Of a stretch of 64,000 bases of DNA, positions 16,222 to 25,224 are shown piece after piece. A program made the translations under genes and the position numbers. Positions within the stretch are counted from its first letter, which is position 1; every line of letters starts with the position of its first letter. The notes beneath the pieces are model-generated. The model did not search any database and was not told the DNA's origin. It was given only the letters and a program-made list of their open reading frames with translations. This DNA comes from Holophaga sp. (GTDB lineage: Bacteria > Acidobacteriota > Holophagae > Holophagales > Holophagaceae), in assembly GCA_031292735.1 (NCBI GenBank), contig JARLGP010000310.1, positions 8,245 through 72,244 on the forward strand, given 5' to 3'.

Positions 16222-17736
16222 TCAGCCTTTTTTCTTTCCCTGGAAGGCCTGTAGCTGTTGGCCCTCCACCTCTGTGAGGAGACACTGTACGTTCAGCAGG
16301 AAGATGACGTTCTGGTCCACGCGGGCCACTTTCTCGATGAAAGCGTTGGCCCCGACCGCGGTGACCCGGGGAGGATCCTCCAGCCGCCGCTCGTCGACGC
16401 TCTTGACCTCCTCCACGGAATCCACCACCAGCCCGGTGCCCACCCCGCCGATGGGGGTGATGACGATCCGGGACACGCTGGTGACCGGCTGCCGGGGCAG
16501 GCCGAAGCGCTCGCGCAGATCGATCACCGGCATCACCTCGCCGCGCAGGTTGAGCACGCCGTCGATGAACGACGGGGCCCGGGGAATGGGGGTGATGTTG
16601 CCGACCATGATGATTTCCCGCACCTCGTGCAGGCGGAGCGAGTAGGCCTCGCTGCCCAGGCGGAACACCACCAGCGGCAGGTCGAAGTTGGCCGCGGTCT
16701 CCGCCGGCCGGTCCGGCATGAGGCTGGAGCTCATGGCGGCGATCTTGGCCTGGTCCTCGCCGTTGATGATGTCCATGACCTTGAGCAGGCTCACCATGCG
16801 GTCGGAGCGGAGCACGATCCCTTCCAGGTCGGCCGCCTCCCGCTCGCTCAGGGTCTGGGGCGGGGGCAGGATGTCCTCTTCCCGGACCCGGATGATCTCC
16901 TGGATGCCGTCCACCACGATGCCCAGCTTGGCCTGGCCGAAGCTGAGCAGGATCACCATGTCCCCCTGCACCGGCTGTTCCGCCGGCTCGGTGTGCAGCA
17001 GCTGGATGAAGTCCAGCAGGGGCAGCACCTGATCGCGCAGGCAGATGACCCCCAGCACGTAGGGCGGGGCGTCCGGCACCTTGGTGACCGCGGGCAGTTC
17101 GATGATCTCTTCCACCATCTTCAGGTTGATCCCGAAGGATTCCCGGCCCAGGGTGAAGGTGACGTAGGGCAGCTCGTCGTCCACCTCCTCCACCACCGCC
17201 TGGGTGGCGCCGGACGTGAAGATGCCCGAGCCCGCGCCCTTCTCGATCAGGCTGACCCGCTCGCCGAACTCGGTGGAATCCAGGATCTTCTCGAGATTGA
17301 TGAGGGTGATCAGGCGGTTGGCCGCGGTGACCATGCCGGCCAGGTAGTCGCTGCGCACGCCGGCCACCAGGGGCGGGGTGTCGCGCAGGGTGAAGTCGTC
17401 CAGCTTGACCACCTCGGAAACCGAATCGACCATGAGCCCGGTGGCCTGCCCGGCCAGATCCAGGATGATGATGCGGGTCTTGGCGGTGGGGGCCTTGGGC
17501 GGAAGATGGAAGCGAAGCCGGCTGTCCAGCACCGGGATGATGCTGCCGCGCAGGTTGACGATGCCCAGGACGAAACTCGGCGAGCCGGGCACCGGGGTGA
17601 TGTCGGTCCGCTGGGTGATTTCCTGGACCCGGTCGATATCCAGACCGAATTCCACCTCGTCGAGGGTGAAGGTCACCAGCTGGCCCGAAGGGACGATGTC
17701 GAGGGCCTGCTTTGTCTGGAGTTCCGCGGTGGCCAT
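16222..17736 (-). CDS. Triple CheW-domain coupling protein
   Basis: The 504-residue protein consists of three tandem CheW domains at about 15-160, 185-335 and 350-495. Each has the core pattern of a VTF-LG start, then GVINLRG-like and VIDL-like segments (GIVNLRGSIIPVLD, GVICLRDQVLPLLD, GVLNLRGEVMPVID). A normal CheW is about 150-180 residues with one domain. Such a protein could bridge several CheA P5 domains or receptors and shape array packing. The middle domain has Cys-Leu-Arg-Asp where the others have Asn-Leu-Arg-Gly, suggesting specialisation. It sits between the cheZ-like gene and cheA in the same operon. Confidence 0.88.
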   Translation of the reverse strand: MATAELQTKQALDIVPSGQLVTFTLDEVEFGLDIDRVQEITQRTDITPVPGSPSFVLGIVNLRGSIIPVLDSRLRFHLPPKAPTAKTRIIILDLAGQATGLMVDSVSEVVKLDDFTLRDTPPLVAGVRSDYLAGMVTAANRLITLINLEKILDSTEFGERVSLIEKGAGSGIFTSGATQAVVEEVDDELPYVTFTLGRESFGINLKMVEEIIELPAVTKVPDAPPYVLGVICLRDQVLPLLDFIQLLHTEPAEQPVQGDMVILLSFGQAKLGIVVDGIQEIIRVREEDILPPPQTLSEREAADLEGIVLRSDRMVSLLKVMDIINGEDQAKIAAMSSSLMPDRPAETAANFDLPLVVFRLGSEAYSLRLHEVREIIMVGNITPIPRAPSFIDGVLNLRGEVMPVIDLRERFGLPRQPVTSVSRIVITPIGGVGTGLVVDSVEEVKSVDERRLEDPPRVTAVGANAFIEKVARVDQNVIFLLNVQCLLTEVEGQQLQAFQGKKKG

Positions 17737-17739
17737 GAT

Positions 17740-18261
17740 TTATTCCTTGTTCAAGCTGCGCTTGAATTCATCCACCACGGAATCCGCGTGGGCCCGCTGT
17801 TCGTCGGGGGTGGTGCCGGTGGAGGCGATGGTGCGGCTGATGGAGGCCCGCTCCCCTTCGCTCTTGAGCCCGGTGCCCAGGAGGTCGACGATGTAGTCGT
17901 GGATCTGGCGCAGGTGGTGCACGATCCGTTCCAGCTTCTGCCGGGTGATGTCCTGGAACTGCATGAGGTCCATGGCTTCGTAGACCTTGCTCTGGATGTC
18001 CTTGGCGGCGGCCATCACCTGGTTGATGGCGTCCTGCACCGAGGGATCCTGGGCGCCGGCATGGCGCATCACGCCGGTGATGAGGGCCTGCTGGGTGGCC
18101 ACCAGGTTGCTGATCAGATCCAGCTGGTCCATGACCTTGTTGGTCTCGCGCTCGGTGACCGCGGTGACCGCGTCCAGCTCGGAGATCACATGCCCCTGGC
18201 CGTCCGTCGGGGTGGCCCCGGCGGCCGGGGCCTTGAGAGTGTCGATTTCGGATTGGTCCAT
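17740..18261 (-). CDS. CheZ-like CheY-P phosphatase
   Basis: A 173-residue, mostly helical protein with QFQDITRQKLERIVHHLRQI at 101-120; Asp104 and Gln108 form the DxxxQ pair of CheZ-type phosphatases. Its tail, VVDEFKRSLNKE, may be the CheY-docking peptide as in CheZ, though this is only a resemblance. It is shorter than E. coli CheZ (214 residues). The same helical signature occurs in the CheW-CheZ fusion of this operon, so the two are likely paralogs. Directly downstream of cheY. Confidence 0.75.
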   Translation of the reverse strand: MDQSEIDTLKAPAAGATPTDGQGHVISELDAVTAVTERETNKVMDQLDLISNLVATQQALITGVMRHAGAQDPSVQDAINQVMAAAKDIQSKVYEAMDLMQFQDITRQKLERIVHHLRQIHDYIVDLLGTGLKSEGERASISRTIASTGTTPDEQRAHADSVVDEFKRSLNKE

Positions 18262-18277
18262 GAGCCCTCCAGAGGGT

Positions 18278-18634
18278 CTAGCCGAGCAGTGATTCGATCT
18301 TTTCCTTGAGGGTATCCGGTGTGAACGGCTTGACCACGTAGTTGTTCACCCCCGCCTGCAGGGCCTGGACGATGTCCTCCTTGGCGGCGTTGGTGGTGAC
18401 CATCAGGATGGGGATGGAGGCGTTCTGGGCCCGCACCGCCTGGACGAATTCCAGCCCGTCCATCTCGGGCATGTTCCAGTCGGTGATGATCATCTCAACC
18501 CCGCCCTGGCCCAGCTTTTCCAGCCCGGCCTTGCCATGCTCGCCTTCCACCACGTCGGTGTAGCCGATCCTGGAAAGGGTGTTGATGATGATGCGGCGCA
18601 TCGTAGAAGAGTCGTCCACGATTAGGATCTTCAA
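18278..18634 (-). CDS. cheY: Single-domain response regulator CheY
   Basis: A 118-residue receiver with the acid pocket Asp7/Asp8, phospho-acceptor Asp52 (TDWNMPEMDG), switch residues at Thr80/Thr81 and Lys102 (VVKPF). There is no output domain, so it acts by protein contact with a motility motor or pilus machine. The start codon is TTG, preceded by AAAAGGAG at 7 nt spacing. It lies upstream of two phosphatase-like proteins and CheA in the same operon. Confidence 0.93.
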   Translation of the reverse strand: MKILIVDDSSTMRRIIINTLSRIGYTDVVEGEHGKAGLEKLGQGGVEMIITDWNMPEMDGLEFVQAVRAQNASIPILMVTTNAAKEDIVQALQAGVNNYVVKPFTPDTLKEKIESLLG

Positions 18635-18665
18635 GGGGAACTCCTTTTAGGTTCGGTCATCCAGT

Positions 18666-19058
18666 TCACTCGTCCGCGCCGGCGGAGGCCTCGACGAATT
18701 TGCGCAGAGCTTCCTGGTCGTCCGGGTAGACATTCAGGAACTTCACACCCAGTTCGAAATCACCCGCATCCAAGGTCTCGATCCGGACCACCTGGCCCAC
18801 CGCCACCAGCGGCCGGAGATCCTGGTCGCTCGCGGGCCCGAAGTGCCCCTGGTGCTTGCCCCAGCCGGGCACCCTCAGCTCCAGCTTGAGCAGGGTTCCC
18901 AGCGGGAAGCTCCGGGCCGAACTGAGCAGCAGGCCGCCCGCGGAGATGTCGCCGTAGACGCTGGTGGCTGGCTCCGGAGTGGTGGAGAAGGAAAGCTCCT
19001 GGAAGCCCACGGTGGCTCCCATGGGAATCCGACGAAAATGGCGGCGATCGGAAGGCAT
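18666..19058 (-). CDS. PilZ domain protein
   Basis: The 130-residue protein is a single PilZ domain that binds cyclic di-GMP: the RxxxR motif lies in RRHFRRIP (residues 5-12) and the DxSxxG motif in DISAGGLLL (about 42-50). It heads the chemosensory operon (31 bp before cheY), which suggests that the chemosensory system controls, or is modulated by, c-di-GMP-dependent surface motility. No catalytic domain is attached. Confidence 0.85.
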   Translation of the reverse strand: MPSDRRHFRRIPMGATVGFQELSFSTTPEPATSVYGDISAGGLLLSSARSFPLGTLLKLELRVPGWGKHQGHFGPASDQDLRPLVAVGQVVRIETLDAGDFELGVKFLNVYPDDQEALRKFVEASAGADE

Positions 19059-19201
19059 GGCAAGGGGTCCTATGTCTGCTTAACGGAAAGTACCAATGAA
19101 ACCATGAATGTTCCTGAGTTCAAGTTTATTGCAACACGGTGCCGCCCCGGCAGAAAGCTTTGACTTTTGTCCAATTATTAATTCCAGCTCTTCCCGGAAC
19201 C

Positions 19202-20782
19202 TTACTGCCACGGCACTTCGAACGGACAAACCGGGTGTTCGATCCCCTTGAGCGACACCGGCTGGATGGGCACCAGGCCATCGGTGCCGATCAGTTCCGC
19301 GGTGCGCGGGCCGGCCACGACCTGGCCGGGCTGGGCCACCCCGCTTTCCAGCCGGGAGGCCAGATTCACGGTGGAACCCATGACGGTGTAGTCCATGCGC
19401 TTCTCGCAGCCGATGTCCCCGGCGAAGGCTTCGCCGCTGTTGATGCCGATCCGCATGCGCAGCTCCGGGTAGCCCTCCGGGCGGTTCCCGTTCATGAGCT
19501 TGAGCCCCTGCTGCATGGCGATGGCGGCGTCCACCGCATGGCGGGCGTGGTCCGGGTCCGGGGCCGGGGCGCCAAAGAAGGCCATGATGGCGTCGCCGAT
19601 GTACTTGTCCAGGGTGCCCCCGCGCAGGAAGATCTGCTCGGTCATCACCTCGAACGAGCGGTTGAGGATGGAGGCCAGCTCCAGCGGCTCCATCCCCTCG
19701 GACATCCGGGTGAACCCGGAGATGTCGGCGAACAGCACCGAGATCTCGCAGCGGCGGGCCTGCAGCAGCGGCGCGTCCAGGTTCTGGGCGGCGCGGAGGA
19801 TCTCGCTCACCACCTGGGGGCTGTGGTAGCGCTCCAGCCGCTGGCGGAACCGGGTTTCCCGCTCCCGCTGGATGCCCACCGCGGCGAAGTTGGCCATGGC
19901 CGACAGCAGGTGCTCGTCCTCCCGCTTGAAGCCGCCCTTGGCCAGGCTGGATTCCAGGTAGACCACCCCCAGCGCCTGGTCGTCCACGATCAAGGGGGCG
20001 CACAGGGCGGAGGAGATGCCGTGGATCTTGATGCTTTCCCCGGCGGCGAAGCGGGGGTCGACCCGGGCGTCGGTGGTGAGGATGGTCACCTGGTCGGCCA
20101 TGGCCTTGCGGGCGATGGTCCGGCTGATGGGGGTGGCATTGGCGCCGGGCCTCTCCTCCCAGACATACTCGGGCACCAGCTCGCCGGCGGGGTTGACCAG
20201 CAGGATGAAGCCGCGCTGGCAGCGGATCTGGCCGGTCACCAGGGTCATCACCGAATCCAGCAGCTCCGCCAGCCCGGCGGCGCCCAGCAGCTTGCCGGCC
20301 ATGGCCGCCAGCCGCTGGAACAGGGAGTCCACCACGGCCGCCGGGCTTTCCGCCTGGTGCTTGGCCAGCATGGCCTCGATGCTGGCGTGGGGCACGAAGA
20401 TGCTGGCCGAGGGGTCCAGCGCCCGGTCTTCCAGCGCGATCTTCGCTTCGCCCGTGGCCTTGGCTCCGGCGGCGGTGGACAGATGGGTGGGGGCGGGCTC
20501 CTCCTCCACCCAGCGCACCGGCACTTCCCCCAGCAGGGCGGTGTCGCCCGGCAGCATGGCCGCCGGTTCCTTCACCGGCACATCGTTGAGGCTGGTGCCG
20601 TTCAGGGAGTTCAGGTCGGTCACCCACACCTGGCCGTCCCGGAGGAAGAACCTGGCATGCACCCGGCTCACGGCGTTGGAATTGATCCGGATGTCGGCGG
20701 CGGTGCCGCGGCCGATGGTGGTCCCCTCCTCGGTGAGGTCCAAGATGTGCCTGGCTCCTTCCACGAGCAGGATGATTTTCAT
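19202..20782 (-). CDS. FHA-GAF-adenylate/guanylate cyclase
   Basis: The 526-residue protein has a phosphothreonine-binding FHA domain (about 20-75; TIGRGTAADI, SRVHARF, LNSLNGTSLN), a GAF sensor domain (about 150-305) and a class III nucleotide cyclase domain (about 330-515). Both metal Asp positions (LFADISGFT and GDAIMAFFG) and the transition-state pair (TVNLASRLE) are present; the Lys-Asp purine-specificity positions (TLDKYIGD and MDYTVMG) suggest ATP and hence cAMP. No membrane segment, so it is a soluble sensor. It lies 143 bp from the PilZ-Che operon on the same strand and may feed the same behaviour. Confidence 0.9.
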   Translation of the reverse strand: MKIILLVEGARHILDLTEEGTTIGRGTAADIRINSNAVSRVHARFFLRDGQVWVTDLNSLNGTSLNDVPVKEPAAMLPGDTALLGEVPVRWVEEEPAPTHLSTAAGAKATGEAKIALEDRALDPSASIFVPHASIEAMLAKHQAESPAAVVDSLFQRLAAMAGKLLGAAGLAELLDSVMTLVTGQIRCQRGFILLVNPAGELVPEYVWEERPGANATPISRTIARKAMADQVTILTTDARVDPRFAAGESIKIHGISSALCAPLIVDDQALGVVYLESSLAKGGFKREDEHLLSAMANFAAVGIQRERETRFRQRLERYHSPQVVSEILRAAQNLDAPLLQARRCEISVLFADISGFTRMSEGMEPLELASILNRSFEVMTEQIFLRGGTLDKYIGDAIMAFFGAPAPDPDHARHAVDAAIAMQQGLKLMNGNRPEGYPELRMRIGINSGEAFAGDIGCEKRMDYTVMGSTVNLASRLESGVAQPGQVVAGPRTAELIGTDGLVPIQPVSLKGIEHPVCPFEVPWQ

Positions 20783-20855
20783 GACGATTCCCTGAGAGGG
20801 CCGATTTTACCATGGGGCGCCGGGCCGGGATATCCTGGAGCCTTGAGGAGTGTGG

Positions 20856-22175
20856 ATGACGAAGGTCGGTTTCATGTCCCTGGGATGCCCCAAGAACTTG
20901 GTGGATAGCGAAGTGATGCTGGGCCACCTGAAGCTGAAGGGCTTCACCCTCACCCCCGACGCCCGGGAGGCCGAGGTGCTGGTGGTGAACACCTGCGGCT
21001 TCATCGAAAGCGCCAAGAAGGAAAGCATCGAGGCCATCCTCCAAGCGGCCGCGTGCAAGAAGGATGGGGTCTGCCGCCGGCTGATCGTGGCGGGCTGCAT
21101 GGTGGAGCGCTACCGGGACCAGCTGATGGCGGACATGCCTGAGATCGACGCCTGCCTGGGCACCCGGGACATCGAGCACATCGCCGAGGTGGTGGGGGCG
21201 TCCGACCGGATGTTCGAACCCGAGCGCGACCCCGCCTACCTCTATGACGAGCACAGCCCGCGCCTGCTCACTACCCCCAAGGCCAGCGCCTACCTGAAGA
21301 TCAGCGAAGGCTGCGACCACACCTGCGCCTTCTGCGTGATCCCGGCCATCCGCGGCCCCCAGCGCAGCCGCAGCATCCCCTCGGTGGTGGCCGAGGCCCG
21401 GCAGCTGGTGGAGCAGGGGGTCCTGGAGATCAACCTGGTGGGCCAGGACACCACCGACTTCGGCCGCGACCTGGGCGATCCCGACGCCCTGGAGAAGCTG
21501 GTGCGGGAACTGGGCCGGGTGCCCGGGCTGCGCTGGTTCCGCATCCACTACGCCTACCCCAACCGGCTCACCGACGGGCTGCTGCACGCCATGGCGGAGA
21601 CCGCCAACTGCGCCAAGTACCTGGACATGCCCCTGCAGCATGCGGACGCCAGGCTGCTCAAGGCCATGGCCCGGGGCGGCAGCCGGACCGCGTTCCTGAA
21701 GCTGCTGGCCAAGGTGCGGCGGATCGTGCCGGGCATCTTCATCCGCTCCAACTTCATCGTGGGCTTCCCCGGCGAGGACGAGCTGGCCTTCGAGGACCTG
21801 TGCCGGTTCGTGGAGGAGGCCCGGTTCGAGCACGTGGGGGTGTTCACCTATTCCCTGGAGGAGGGCACCTCGGCCTTCCCGCTGGGCGATCCGATCCCCG
21901 CCCGCACCAAGAACAGCCGGAAGCGGAAGATCATGGAGCTTCAGCAGAAGATCTGCCGGGCCCGCAACCGCGCCCTGGAGGGCCAGGTGCTCGACGTGCT
22001 GGTGGAGGGCACCCACGAGGAGACCGACCTGGTGTTCAAGGGCCGGCACTGGGGCCAGGCCCCGGAAGTGGACGGCCAGGTGCTGATCGTGGGCGGCGAC
22101 GTGGTGCCCAACTCCATCCAGAGCGTGCGCATCACCAAGGGCCATGCCTACGACCTGGTGGGCGAGGTGATCTGA
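20856..22175 (+). CDS. rimO: Ribosomal protein S12 methylthiotransferase RimO
   Basis: A radical-SAM enzyme that methylthiolates the conserved Asp of ribosomal protein S12. The 439-residue protein has the N-terminal MTTase cysteines (Cys11 in SLGCPKN, NTCGFI, AGCMVE), the radical SAM CxxxCxxC in CDHTCAFC, the Ser-Ile-Pro core, and a C-terminal TRAM domain. The SLGCPKN(L)VDSE start favours RimO over MiaB. ATG at 20856 with GAGGAG just upstream is preferred to the GTG at 20850. Confidence 0.94.
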   Translation: MTKVGFMSLGCPKNLVDSEVMLGHLKLKGFTLTPDAREAEVLVVNTCGFIESAKKESIEAILQAAACKKDGVCRRLIVAGCMVERYRDQLMADMPEIDACLGTRDIEHIAEVVGASDRMFEPERDPAYLYDEHSPRLLTTPKASAYLKISEGCDHTCAFCVIPAIRGPQRSRSIPSVVAEARQLVEQGVLEINLVGQDTTDFGRDLGDPDALEKLVRELGRVPGLRWFRIHYAYPNRLTDGLLHAMAETANCAKYLDMPLQHADARLLKAMARGGSRTAFLKLLAKVRRIVPGIFIRSNFIVGFPGEDELAFEDLCRFVEEARFEHVGVFTYSLEEGTSAFPLGDPIPARTKNSRKRKIMELQQKICRARNRALEGQVLDVLVEGTHEETDLVFKGRHWGQAPEVDGQVLIVGGDVVPNSIQSVRITKGHAYDLVGEVI

Positions 22176-22212
22176 TAGGATCAGGGTCACTCCCAACGAG
22201 GTGCGGGCGGCA

Positions 22213-22929
22213 ATGGAGTTCACTCCGGTCAAGACCAGAAGGCTGTACGAAGACATCGTCGAGCAGATCAAGCAGTTCATCGACGAAGGCCAGCTGAAGC
22301 CCGGCGACCAGTTGCCGGCCGAGCGGGAACTGGCCGAACGGCTCCAGGTGAGCCGGGTCTCCGTGCGCGAGGCGATCAAGTCGCTTGAAATGCTTGGGTT
22401 CGTGGACATCAGGCCGGGCGACGGAACCTTCATCCGCGACACCAACACCGACGACATCATCCGGCCCCTGGCCATGTTCCTGGCGGTGGAGCGGCACTCC
22501 CTGCTGGACATGTTCGAGCTGCGGCGGATCTTCGAGACCGCCGCCGCGGGCCTGGCGGCGGTGCGCGCCGATGCCGGGGAAGTGGTCCAGATCGGCCGGT
22601 TCCTGGAGCGCATGAAGCAGGGGGTCAACCTGCAGGATTCGGAAAAGGGCGAGGAGTTCGACACCGCCTTCCACTACGCGGTGGCCGAAGCCACCCACAA
22701 CAGCCTGCTGATCCGGCTGTTCCGCACCGTCGCCGAGGACTTCGCCAAGGCCAACTCCACCGCCCGCCGGCAGCTGTTCATCGGCAGCGTGGACAACGTC
22801 CAGAAGATCGTCGACCAGCACGTGCGGATCTTCGAGGCCATCCAGGCCCGGAACGCCGGGGCCGCCTCCGCCGCCATGCTGGAGCACCTCACCTTCGCCG
22901 AACTGGAACTGCGCAAGCGCCTGGGATAG
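22213..22929 (+). CDS. GntR/FadR-family regulator of the lactate operon (LctA/LldR-like)
   Basis: A 238-residue repressor: winged helix-turn-helix at about 8-75 (LPAERELAERLQVSRVSVREAIKSLE) and a helical FCD ligand domain whose metal ligands look to be Asp/His in DTAFHYAVAEATHN, His in VDQHVRIFEA and His in MLEHL. FCD regulators of this kind respond to lactate, glycolate or similar acids. GAGGTG precedes the ATG at 22213 by 9 nt, which favours it over the GTG at 22201. It is followed by etfB, etfA and an FAD-linked dehydrogenase, the gene order of the Acetobacterium lct operon, and a TGGTCCTACCA operator lies between. Confidence 0.88.
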   Translation: MEFTPVKTRRLYEDIVEQIKQFIDEGQLKPGDQLPAERELAERLQVSRVSVREAIKSLEMLGFVDIRPGDGTFIRDTNTDDIIRPLAMFLAVERHSLLDMFELRRIFETAAAGLAAVRADAGEVVQIGRFLERMKQGVNLQDSEKGEEFDTAFHYAVAEATHNSLLIRLFRTVAEDFAKANSTARRQLFIGSVDNVQKIVDQHVRIFEAIQARNAGAASAAMLEHLTFAELELRKRLG

Positions 22930-23076
22930 GGCCCGTCACGGTCATCCCGGGGTCCCTGGATCCCGCGGGTCAGGCGGCCGGGGCCCCCCATCCAGCCCGC
23001 GCCTTCGGCCGGTCGGAGCGGGACAGGGGTCCCGCAAAAATGATTTGTATTTCCGGTCGAATGGTCCAATGATCAG

Positions 23077-23089
23077 GTGGTCCTACCAC
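23077..23089. promoter_or_regulatory. GntR/FadR-type operator before etfB
   Basis: GTGGTCCTACCAC is a perfect 5+3+5 palindrome and fits the TGGT-NNN-ACCA pattern of FadR/LldR/PdhR-type sites. It lies in the 271-bp region between the regulator gene and etfB, 112 nt before the etfB ATG, and is likely bound by that regulator. The rest of the region (22930-23076) is GC-rich and shows no gene. Confidence 0.65.
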
Positions 23090-23200
23090 TATACCAAGAT
23101 CCTTTTCCTCTTCTTAACCCCTATTTCGTTCCGCCGCCGCTCGCCTCCGGTCCCCAGGAGACGCGAGGAGCGGCCTCGTGGCCATTCCCAAGGAGCTTCC

Positions 23201-23989
23201 ATGAAGATCGTGGTCTGCATCAAGCAGGTCCCGGGCACCACCGACGTGGAGGTGGACCCCAAGACCGGTGTCCTGAAACGGGACGGCGTCGATTCCAAGC
23301 TGAACCCCTACGATCTGTACGCCCTGGAAACGGCGCTCAGGATCAAGCAGGCGCACGGGGCCACGGTGCGGGCCGTCACCATGGGCCCGCCCCAGGCGGC
23401 GCAGATCCTGCGCGAGGCCTACATGATGGGGGTGGACGAAGGGGTGCTGCTCACCGACCGCCGGTTCGCCGGCGCCGACGTGCTGGCCACCGCCTACGCC
23501 CTGTCCCAGGGGATCCGCCAGGGCGGCGTGCCGGACCTGGTCATCTGCGGCAAGATGACCACCGACGGCGACACCGCCCAGGTGGGCCCGGAGATCGCCG
23601 AGTTCCTGGACCTCCCCCACGTGGCCAACGTCCTGCGGATCCTGGAGGTGGGCGCGGAGGCCGTGACGGTGGAAATGGACATGGCGGCCACGGTGGAGGT
23701 GGCCAAGGTCCGCTACCCCTGCCTGATCACGGTGGAAAAGGGGATCTGCCAGCCGCGCCTGCCGTCGTTCCGGCTGAAGCTGGCCACCCGGGAGCGGCCC
23801 ATCGCGCAGCTGTCCCTGGCCGACCTGCCGGACCAGGATCCCGCCCACTACGGCCTGAACGGCTCGCCCACTCAGGTGAAGCGGATCTTCCCGCCCGAGG
23901 TGAACGCCAACCGCGAGCACTGGACCGGGCCCGGGCCCGAGCTGGCGGAACGGCTCGGCGAGCGTCTGCACCAACTGAAATTCGTGTGA
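23201..23989 (+). CDS. etfB: Electron transfer flavoprotein beta subunit (LctB-like)
   Basis: The 262-residue protein has the ETF-beta start MKIVVCIKQVPGT, the adenine-nucleotide-binding core and the signature-like VEVAKVRYPCLITVEKG. In bifurcating ETFs this subunit binds the FAD that splits electrons between NAD and ferredoxin. AAGGAG precedes the ATG at 23201. With the clustered alpha subunit and FAD dehydrogenase it should form a lactate dehydrogenase-Etf complex. Confidence 0.93.
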   Translation: MKIVVCIKQVPGTTDVEVDPKTGVLKRDGVDSKLNPYDLYALETALRIKQAHGATVRAVTMGPPQAAQILREAYMMGVDEGVLLTDRRFAGADVLATAYALSQGIRQGGVPDLVICGKMTTDGDTAQVGPEIAEFLDLPHVANVLRILEVGAEAVTVEMDMAATVEVAKVRYPCLITVEKGICQPRLPSFRLKLATRERPIAQLSLADLPDQDPAHYGLNGSPTQVKRIFPPEVNANREHWTGPGPELAERLGERLHQLKFV

Positions 23990-24003
23990 CCGGGAGCATC
24001 GCC

Positions 24004-25215
24004 ATGGCACGCATCATCATCCATCAGGAAGCCATCAAGGACCGGGAAGCCCTCAAGACCCTGTGTCCGTTCAACGCGCTCGACTTCGTCAACGAGTACC
24101 TGGAGATCAACGCCGCCTGCAAGATGTGCCGGCTGTGCGTGAAGAAGGGGCCCGAAGGGGTGTTCGAGTGGTGCGAGGAGGCCGAGCCCGGCATCGACAA
24201 GTCGCTGTGGCAGGGGGTCGCGGTCTACGTGGACCACCAGGAGGGGCAGATCCACCCGGTGACCCTGGAGCTGATTGGCAAGGCCCGGGAGCTGGCCGGC
24301 AAGATCGGCCAGCCGGTGCACGCCGTGTTCATGGGCGCCGGCATCGGGGCGGCGGCGGAGGAGCTGCTGCACTACGGGGTGGACCAGGTGCACGTGTACG
24401 ACGACCCGGCCCTGCGCCACTTCCGCATCGAACCATACACTGCGGTGTTCGAGGACTTCATCCGCCAGGTGCGGCCGGCCATCGTGCTGGTGGGCGGCAC
24501 CACCATCGGCCGCTCCCTGGCGCCGCGCACCGCGGCGCGCTTCCGCACCGGGCTCACCGCCGACTGCACCTTCCTGGACGTGCAGGCCAACACCGACCTG
24601 GACCAGATCCGCCCGGCCTTCGGCGGCAACATCATGGCCCACATCTTCACCCCCAACCACCGGCCCCAGTTCGCCACGGTGCGCTACCAGATCTTTTCCG
24701 CCCCGGCCCGGAGCCCGCTGCCACTGGGCCGGATCCAGGCCCGGAGCATCCCGCAGGAGCGGCTGCGCTCGGGGATCGAGGTGCTGGAGGTGCGCCGCAA
24801 GGAGGCCCGCAAGGGCATCGAGGACGCCGAGGTGATCGTGGTGGCGGGCCGGGCGGTGAAGAAGCCGGCGGACCTGGCCATGATCCGCCGGCTGGCGGAA
24901 CTGCTGGGGGCCAAGGTGGCCGGCACCCGGCCCATGATCGAGGCGGGCTGGGTGGACGCCCGGAACCAGATCGGGCTTTCCGGTCGCACGGTCAAACCCA
25001 AGCTGATCATCACCTGCGGGGTATCCGGGGCCATCCAGTTCGTGGCCGGGATGAACAACGCGGACTGCATCGTCGCCATCAACGCGGATCCCAAGGCCAC
25101 CATCTTCAATGTCGCCCACGTGGGCCTGGTGGGCGACATCTACCAGATCGTGCCGGCCCTGATCGAGCGGATTGAAGGATACGTCCTCGCCACCCCAGCG
25201 GAAGCGCTTGTCTAG
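24004..25215 (+). CDS. etfA: Electron transfer flavoprotein alpha subunit with N-terminal Fe-S segment (LctC-like)
   Basis: The 403-residue protein is longer than ordinary EtfA (about 310-330) because of an N-terminal ferredoxin-like extension with Cys21, Cys39, Cys42 and Cys45 (CPFNA and CKMCRLC). The ETF-alpha body follows, with the C-terminal FAD-binding segment GLSGRTVKPKLIITCGVSGAIQF. This extended form is seen in LctC and CarE, where the complex couples lactate or acyl-CoA chemistry to ferredoxin and NAD by electron bi- or confurcation. It lies 14 bp from etfB and 9 bp before lctD. The presence of the cluster is inferred from the cysteines. Confidence 0.92.
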   Translation: MARIIIHQEAIKDREALKTLCPFNALDFVNEYLEINAACKMCRLCVKKGPEGVFEWCEEAEPGIDKSLWQGVAVYVDHQEGQIHPVTLELIGKARELAGKIGQPVHAVFMGAGIGAAAEELLHYGVDQVHVYDDPALRHFRIEPYTAVFEDFIRQVRPAIVLVGGTTIGRSLAPRTAARFRTGLTADCTFLDVQANTDLDQIRPAFGGNIMAHIFTPNHRPQFATVRYQIFSAPARSPLPLGRIQARSIPQERLRSGIEVLEVRRKEARKGIEDAEVIVVAGRAVKKPADLAMIRRLAELLGAKVAGTRPMIEAGWVDARNQIGLSGRTVKPKLIITCGVSGAIQFVAGMNNADCIVAINADPKATIFNVAHVGLVGDIYQIVPALIERIEGYVLATPAEALV

Positions 25216-25224
25216 GAGGTTAAG

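Noticed and set aside
19128..19143. Possible sigma54 promoter before the PilZ-Che operon on the minus strand
   Set aside because: GGCAC and TTGCA are separated by four bases in place of five, so the strict GG-N10-GC spacing is broken by one base.
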